Shown here piece by piece: positions 62,314 to 64,000 of a stretch of DNA of 64,000 nucleotides. Source of the stretch: Volvariella volvacea V23. Lineage: Eukaryota > Basidiomycota > Agaricomycetes > Agaricales > Pluteaceae. Each line of letters starts with the position of its first letter. The stretch's first letter is position 1. The notes below the pieces were generated by a model. The model had not been told where the DNA came from. It ran no database searches and saw only the letters and a program-made list of their open reading frames with translations. The stretch covers positions 701,723 to 765,722 of the forward strand of contig KB722745.1 of the NCBI GenBank assembly GCA_000349905.1, given 5' to 3'. Made by a program: the position numbers and the translations under genes.

Positions 62314-64000
62314 TCACACGCCAATATGTATGAAAGGAGCCCAACGGTAGGCAGGTACTCCGCTACGCCTAAGCGATCGTATCGCATCGTGCAAGGCCAA
62401 TGCCGCATCCTTTGCATCGGGTTTCTTACCATTTGCGAACAATAGGTCGTACACTCTCTCCGCAACGTAGGGTCCATCCAAATCGTTGATCGCCCATAGT
62501 GTTCCAACCGCTCCTTTAAATCCGGCAGACAGCATACCTCCTGCTAGATGCAGGGATTCGTTAGGCATGCCCCTGTCGCCCATAGCAGTTTCCCCAGCCG
62601 ATAGGAAGACAAACTGCGCATCTGGCAGGTTCATCTCCATGAGTTTTTGCAACTCCAGCCTCTCACCATGCAATAACAACGCGCTCTTTAACGGGTCGTC
62701 AGTATTCTGTTGGCCATGACAAGCAATGTGCAACCAGGATGATTTGGTGAGCGCTTGGATCACGTTTTTGATGGTTGCTTCTTCATTGACAAGAATGACT
62801 GATTCCATTTTGGTAGCTCGTGCAAGGCTTTGCACCCGATCAACCTCCTCCGGCACACCTGGAAGACGTGGAATAGTCTCCTCAAACTCGGACACTGCAA
62901 TGGCCGTCAAGGTGGGTTTGCTACTTCTTTTGGCATGCGCCTTTCTTGCGTGTATAAGTCCTCCCAGGGTGGGGGTATATGAGTGTACGAAGGCATTTGG
63001 AGGGCCTGCAGCGTGGACGGGGAGTTGAGCAAACGGTCCTGTCGGACACCACCAAATCCGTCCTTCCGTAATGCCACTCTGTAGTGACCATACGAGTTAG
63101 TACAATGATTGTTCACCAAACACGGCGGGAGGAATACCTCTGCAAGCCTATCTAGAATAGGTGATACAACCACTTTCCACAGACAATCCAACACTTCGTC
63201 CAACGCTGCCTCTTCAAGGGGACTCTTGTTCCTAGATGTGACCATTCCATTCCGCAATACGTCTTTTCCTCCCTCCATTCCAGCTGAGTCAAGGGCTTCA
63301 GATCCAACAGCCAACCCCATTAATCTATCCCTGAGCTCGTTCAATTGACCTTCCCTCGTCAGAAGCAGCAGAGCTGCTACGCCCGACTGAGTCAAAATTA
63401 GGGCATTACTACGGATCCGCGTGGCGCACAGTATGACGACTGGTCCCTCGCTAGCTGCCTCTTGCAATTCGTCGAATGGCTTTGGCAAAAGGAAGTCCTC
63501 GAAACCTGGAAGCTCTCTGATCCTACGAAGTAGCTTGTTTCTCTCGTCCGCTGTGTGTCGACATCTGGCCTCCGGAGACCAGCTCCTCCCTGCTTCCTGA
63601 TCACCTGCTTGAGAGTCTGTAGAGATGGTTGTGAGTATATTTGACAGTCCTTTTAATTCTTCGGCTAGCTTTGGATGAGCTTTTTGAAGGACCTCATGAT
63701 TAGCTTTAAGACTGAGTAAATGCTGGAAGGTAATCGCTAAGCCCTGTTCGACAAACTCTACGGCTTTTTCGAGGGTGTTAAATCTGATGCAGGTATCGAC
63801 CGCTTCTGATGTGATGGATGCAATGTCGTATCTCTTTATAGCCTCATGTCGAACGGCCATCGTGCTCCCAATCCATAGCAAATCCGGTAGTATGCCCATA
63901 ACTTGAGCGTACGCAGCGATGGCCTCCTCCTTGTGTTGGTGTCTCGTTGCAAACTTTGCCCACTCGTTGGCTTGAATCCACGCATTGTCTGGTGATGGGC
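62314..64000 (-). CDS. TPR-CHAT protein, paralogue with Cys-to-Gly (partial, runs off window)
   Basis: The 5' part lies beyond 64000. On minus the visible exon runs from 64000 to 63138, then a 59-bp intron, then 63078-62314 (255 codons with stop). The visible protein begins within the region after the TPRs and aligns throughout with the CHAT gene at 19262-23053, including RHEAIKRYDI, VEFVEQGLAITFQ and RIRELPGFEDFLLPKPF. The CHAT domain retains GRIWWCPTG and the catalytic-His motif LHIACHG, but the nucleophile motif reads FLSAGETAMG: the codon at 62595-62593 is GGG where the paralogue has TGT, needing two substitutions. The frame is otherwise intact, suggesting a maintained non-catalytic CHAT protein. 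Confidence 0.9.

Overview
The window is nuclear DNA from a filamentous basidiomycete, most probably a mushroom-forming Agaricomycete. The evidence is: densely spaced genes broken by many short GT-AG introns (mostly 45-65 bp); mitochondrial and nuclear-pore housekeeping genes; and families typical of Agaricomycetes (TPR-CHAT proteins, F-box/LRR expansions, DUF6534-like membrane proteins, small secreted Cys-rich proteins, SRPK-like kinases). Exon coordinates below were built by eye from splice sites, reading phase and comparison between copies inside the window.

Layout. 0.5-5.3 kb is a lineage-specific block in which two copies of a secreted/anchored small protein are interleaved with copies of a small multi-TM protein; a third TM copy lies at 61.2-62.0 kb. 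5.7-7.3 kb holds a decayed SRPK-like kinase. 7.9-10.2 kb is the mRNA-export factor GLE1. 12.2-13.5 kb is an F-box-like gene, 15.6-17.9 kb an ankyrin-type gene. At 18.1-23.05 kb a 290-residue membrane protein and a 1231-residue TPR-CHAT cysteine-protease-like protein are transcribed divergently from a 178-bp gap. 23.65-24.2 kb is a secreted Cys-rich protein. 25.8-27.5 kb encodes an apparent carboxymuconolactone decarboxylase / enol-lactone hydrolase fusion of the 3-oxoadipate (aromatic catabolism) route.

27.6-35.6 kb is a birth-and-death array: three tandem copies of one F-box family (one intact, two broken), then four tandem copies of a second family, mostly broken, one carrying an AT-rich palindromic insertion. 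36.1-37.6 kb is a disordered Ser/Pro-rich protein interrupted by a 100-N assembly gap. 38.4-42.7 kb is a large chromodomain/coiled-coil protein. 43.2-45.2 kb is mitochondrial dihydrolipoamide dehydrogenase, split into nine exons.

45.4-52.4 kb contains small unrecognised families (one intact 146-aa gene and a broken paralogue), a four-exon unknown gene and two F-box/LRR genes. 52.85-55.15 kb is an SPX-RING ubiquitin ligase gene (phosphate homeostasis). 55.6-60 kb contains two copia-gag-like single ORFs (one intact, one with a nonsense codon) and a DUF6534-like membrane protein. The window ends inside a second TPR-CHAT gene (minus strand) in which the catalytic Cys position is Gly.

The most interesting signals are the CHAT pair (one with an intact His/Cys dyad, one apparent pseudoprotease), the head-to-head CHAT/membrane-protein pair, the decarboxylase-hydrolase fusion, and the three-member TM family with a conserved 15-nt microexon.
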